Shown: piece by piece, positions 60,329 to 64,000 of the stretch
How positions within the stretch are numbered: position 1 is the first letter of the stretch
Layout of the letters: each line of letters opens with the position of its first letter
Assembly: GCF_006970865.1 (NCBI RefSeq)
Contig: NZ_CP035503.1
Coordinates: forward strand, 3,547,001-3,611,000
Source of the DNA: Rhodoferax sediminis
GTDB lineage: Bacteria; Pseudomonadota; Gammaproteobacteria; Burkholderiales; Burkholderiaceae_C
Direction of reading: 5' to 3'
Length of the DNA: 64,000 bases
Made by a program: the position numbers and the translations under genes
Notes under the pieces: model-generated
Told to the model about the DNA's origin: nothing
Seen by the model: the letters and a program-made list of their open reading frames with translations, nothing else
Databases searched by the model: none

Positions 60329-60961
60329 ATGCTCCCTGCGCTCACCCTCTCCTCTTTGCCGCTGTTTCCGCTGGGCACCGTTCTTTTCCCCGGCGGGGTA
60401 CTGCCACTGCGTATTTTCGAGGTGCGCTATCTCGACATGATCGGCAAATGCCACCGGGCCGGCGCTCCTTTTGGCATCGTCAGCCTGACGCAGGGCCCGG
60501 AAGTGCAGGTGCCGGGCGCCCACGAGGCCTTCTCCGACGTGGGCACCCTGGCCACCATCACCGAGCTGGCGGCACCGCAAGCGGGGTTGCTGCAAATCCG
60601 CTGTACCGGCGCCCAGCGCTTTCGAATCAGCCGCAGCGAGCGGCTCAAGCACGGATTGTGGGTCGCCGAAGTGCAGCGGATCGACGACGACATGGCGGTG
60701 CCCGTACCCGACGACCTGCAGGGCACGGCGGACGCGCTGCGCCAACTGATCCACGCGCTGCAGCTGCGCGAGCCCGCGCCGGCGCAAATGCCGCTGCAGG
60801 AACCGTGGCAGCTCGACGAGTGCGGCTGGGTCGCCAATCGCTGGTGCGAACTGCTGCCGCTGCCGTTAGAACTCAAGCAGCGCCTGATGGCGCTGGAGAA
60901 CCCGCTGGTGCGACTGGAACTGGTGAGCGACCTGCTGGCGCGGGCCGGCATCCCGCACTGA
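60329..60961 (+). CDS. LON substrate-binding domain protein
   Basis: A 210-residue protein consisting of a Lon N-terminal-type domain (LPLFPLGTVLFPGGVLPLRIFE) without AAA ATPase or protease parts. These stand-alone proteins are widespread and of uncertain function. It lies 101 bases before lysS, on the same strand. Confidence 0.92.
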   Translation: MLPALTLSSLPLFPLGTVLFPGGVLPLRIFEVRYLDMIGKCHRAGAPFGIVSLTQGPEVQVPGAHEAFSDVGTLATITELAAPQAGLLQIRCTGAQRFRISRSERLKHGLWVAEVQRIDDDMAVPVPDDLQGTADALRQLIHALQLREPAPAQMPLQEPWQLDECGWVANRWCELLPLPLELKQRLMALENPLVRLELVSDLLARAGIPH

Positions 60962-61062
60962 TTCCGGGCCGCACACGCCAAAAACTTAAAATACGTGGTT
61001 TTGGCGAAAAGTTCTTCGCGAACGCAGCCTTCACTGCGGCATTTCCATAGCGGCCCTCATTC

Positions 61063-62601
<1,539 letters not shown>

Positions 62602-62648
62602 GACGCCGGCCTTGCGCCGGGAAGTGTCGGGCCAGCGAATTCTCCGGA

Positions 62649-63794
62649 TCAGCCGGACGTCACAGACGAGGCGCCATTTCTGGCCTCCTGCACCGGCACC
62701 CGAAGGTCATCCAGATAGTCGCGCGCGATATTCACGGTGTCCATCACCCCGAGCGACTTGTAGCGCTTGCCGAGCCACTGTCGGGTGCAACTGATGCCGA
62801 GGTCGCGCAAGGCAAGGATCAGCTTGCCGTCCATCGATGACTTGCTGGACGCGTCGTACGCTTCCAGCGCTTCGCCGCCGTCGATGCGGTGCATCAGCAC
62901 ATCCTTGTAGCGCGCGGGATCGAGCTTGCCCTCGGCCAGCAGGCGCTTGACGAAGGCGATGGCGCGCATCTCGGCGATCAGGGCGCCGTTGAAGGTGATC
63001 TCGCTGGTCCGGTCCATGATTTCGGCGGCGGTGGTGGGCAGCTTGTCGCGCTTGATCGGGTTGAGTTGCACCAGCAACACGTCGCGGCTCTGGCATTGGT
63101 AGATCAGGGGGTGGATCGCGGGGTTGCCCGAGTAGCCGCCGTCCCAATAGTGGTGACCCTCGATCTCGACCGCCTGGAACACCATGGGCAGGCAGGCCGA
63201 GGCCATGACCGCACGGGCGGTCAGCCGCTTGCCCGAAAACACCTCGGCCTTGCCGGTCTGCACGCAGGTGGCCACCGCGAACACCCGGGTGCCCTTGTGC
63301 GCCGCCAGCCGCTCGAAATCGATCTGGCTCTCCAGGAATTTCATCAAGGGATTGATATCGAACGGATTGCTCTGGTAGGGCGACACCGAGCCCGCCCAGA
63401 AGCTGGTCATGGCATCGGTCCAGAGTTGGGCGGGGGAGTTGCCGCCGATCGAGCTGCCCAGCCCGCCAAATAGCAGATCGAACGGCGCACGCTGCGCTTG
63501 CGAAATGGACGACGACACGGCGCCCATGTCGACGATGCCGTTCCAGAAGCGGGCCAGCGCGGCACGCGCGGCCTCACGCGGGTCGGCACCGGGCTTGTCG
63601 GCGGCTTGGGCCAGACCCTGCGCCAGCGCCACCGCATTCATGGCGCCCGCGCTGGTGCCGCTGATGCCCTCGATCTCGATGCGGCCATCTTCCAGCAGCG
63701 CATCGAGCACGCCCCAGGTGAAGGCGCCGTGGGAGCCACCGCCCTGCAGGGCCAGATTGATGCGGCGGGAGTCGGATGTATGGGTCGGGTTCAT
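62649..63794 (-). CDS. Patatin-like phospholipase
   Basis: A 381-residue patatin-family serine hydrolase. The oxyanion loop LALQGGGSHGAFTWGVL is at residues 14-30, the nucleophile is in GISGTSAG (S48), and the catalytic aspartate is in WDGGYSGNPA near residue 215. No signal peptide is clear, so it may act at the inner face of the membrane or be a cytosolic lipase. Start at 63794 (MNPTHTSDSRRINLAL) is chosen to begin near the family motif. Divergent from the last gene. Confidence 0.92.
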   Translation of the reverse strand: MNPTHTSDSRRINLALQGGGSHGAFTWGVLDALLEDGRIEIEGISGTSAGAMNAVALAQGLAQAADKPGADPREAARAALARFWNGIVDMGAVSSSISQAQRAPFDLLFGGLGSSIGGNSPAQLWTDAMTSFWAGSVSPYQSNPFDINPLMKFLESQIDFERLAAHKGTRVFAVATCVQTGKAEVFSGKRLTARAVMASACLPMVFQAVEIEGHHYWDGGYSGNPAIHPLIYQCQSRDVLLVQLNPIKRDKLPTTAAEIMDRTSEITFNGALIAEMRAIAFVKRLLAEGKLDPARYKDVLMHRIDGGEALEAYDASSKSSMDGKLILALRDLGISCTRQWLGKRYKSLGVMDTVNIARDYLDDLRVPVQEARNGASSVTSG

Positions 63795-63864
63795 GCCCCA
63801 AGGGTAGCAAGATTCGAAGACGGTAGCCCTGGCGGACGTGACGGACAATAGGCCCTTCCACCCC

Positions 63865-64000
63865 ATGCAAAACCTGAAATACCTGTCGGGCTACCCGGAC
63901 GACGTCAAAGCGCAGGTGCACCGGCTCGTCCAGCAAAGCCGCCTGGGCGAACTGCTGCTCAAAAAATACCGCACGCCCGCGCACGGCGTGCGCACCGACA
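63865..64000 (+). CDS. Probable YgjP-like metallopeptidase (partial)
   Basis: N-terminal 45 codons only, cut by the right edge. The start MQNLKYLSGYPDDVKAQVHR followed by LGELLLKKY resembles the N-terminus of YgjP-like metallopeptidase proteins common in this group. The catalytic HExxH part would lie beyond the window, so the call is from recollection of the N-terminal pattern and is not firm. The start is 71 bases from the divergent patatin gene. Confidence 0.5.
   Translation, partial: MQNLKYLSGYPDDVKAQVHRLVQQSRLGELLLKKYRTPAHGVRTD

Overview
The window is high-GC, densely packed DNA from a betaproteobacterium. The gene order leuC-leuD-leuB-asd-fimV-truA-trpF-trpB-trpA-accD, the sdhCDAB-sdhE-gltA block, a cytochrome c-type urate oxidase and two families of small dispersed repeats all fit Comamonadaceae (the Polaromonas / Rhodoferax / Variovorax / Acidovorax group). 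Genus cannot be fixed from the sequence alone. I see no tRNA, rRNA, CRISPR array, insertion-sequence transposase or prophage gene, and no gene-free stretch above 300 bases.

Layout. 1-6.2 kb: a BMP-type (nucleoside/base-like) ABC importer running off the left edge, two LysR regulators and an alpha/beta hydrolase. 6.3-11 kb: a benzoylformate decarboxylase-like ThDP enzyme followed by a complete TRAP transporter (dctPQM). 11-22.8 kb: a purine (urate) catabolic island with PuuD, XdhC, UraH, a GntR regulator, PuuE, a UraD-AllC fusion, an unusual M20 hydrolase, a DctA-type carrier, a second GntR regulator and an NCS2 urate/xanthine permease. 23-28.3 kb: maeB and the kynBUA tryptophan-degradation operon. 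28.3-46.6 kb: a large TCA-cycle region with acnA, acnB (frameshifted as given), tam, a CitE-like protein, mdh, a GntR regulator, sdhCDAB-sdhE and gltA. 46.8-59.7 kb: leucine biosynthesis, asd, fimV, truA, trpFBA and accD. 59.7-64 kb: YggT, a LON-domain protein, lysS, a patatin-like protein and the start of a probable YgjP-like metallopeptidase.

How the genes work together. In the urate island, urate would enter by the NCS2 permease, be oxidised by PuuD, and pass through UraH, UraD, PuuE and AllC to ureidoglycolate. A near-perfect 14-nt palindrome (AAGTGTATACACTT) lies upstream of puuD, in the divergent uraH/gntR region and, with two changes, upstream of the permease; this suggests one GntR-controlled regulon. 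In the TCA region an 18-nt perfect palindrome between divergent mdh and gntR is a candidate operator, and tam (trans-aconitate methyltransferase) sits in the acnB operon.

Most unusual observations: (1) two short MITE-like elements of one family, each flanked by a 5-6 bp target duplication, inserted at the very starts of trpF and trpA; one dislodged the trpF start codon and the other supplies the trpA ribosome binding site. (2) A 49-nt repeat family with about nine copies here, several inside coding genes. (3) The three-site urate operator set. (4) The UraD-AllC fusion and the adjoining M20 protein that lacks the canonical bridging aspartate. (5) A one-base frameshift in a G6/C6 run in acnB. 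(6) A strong terminator hairpin overlapping a 21-codon ORF directly before maeB.
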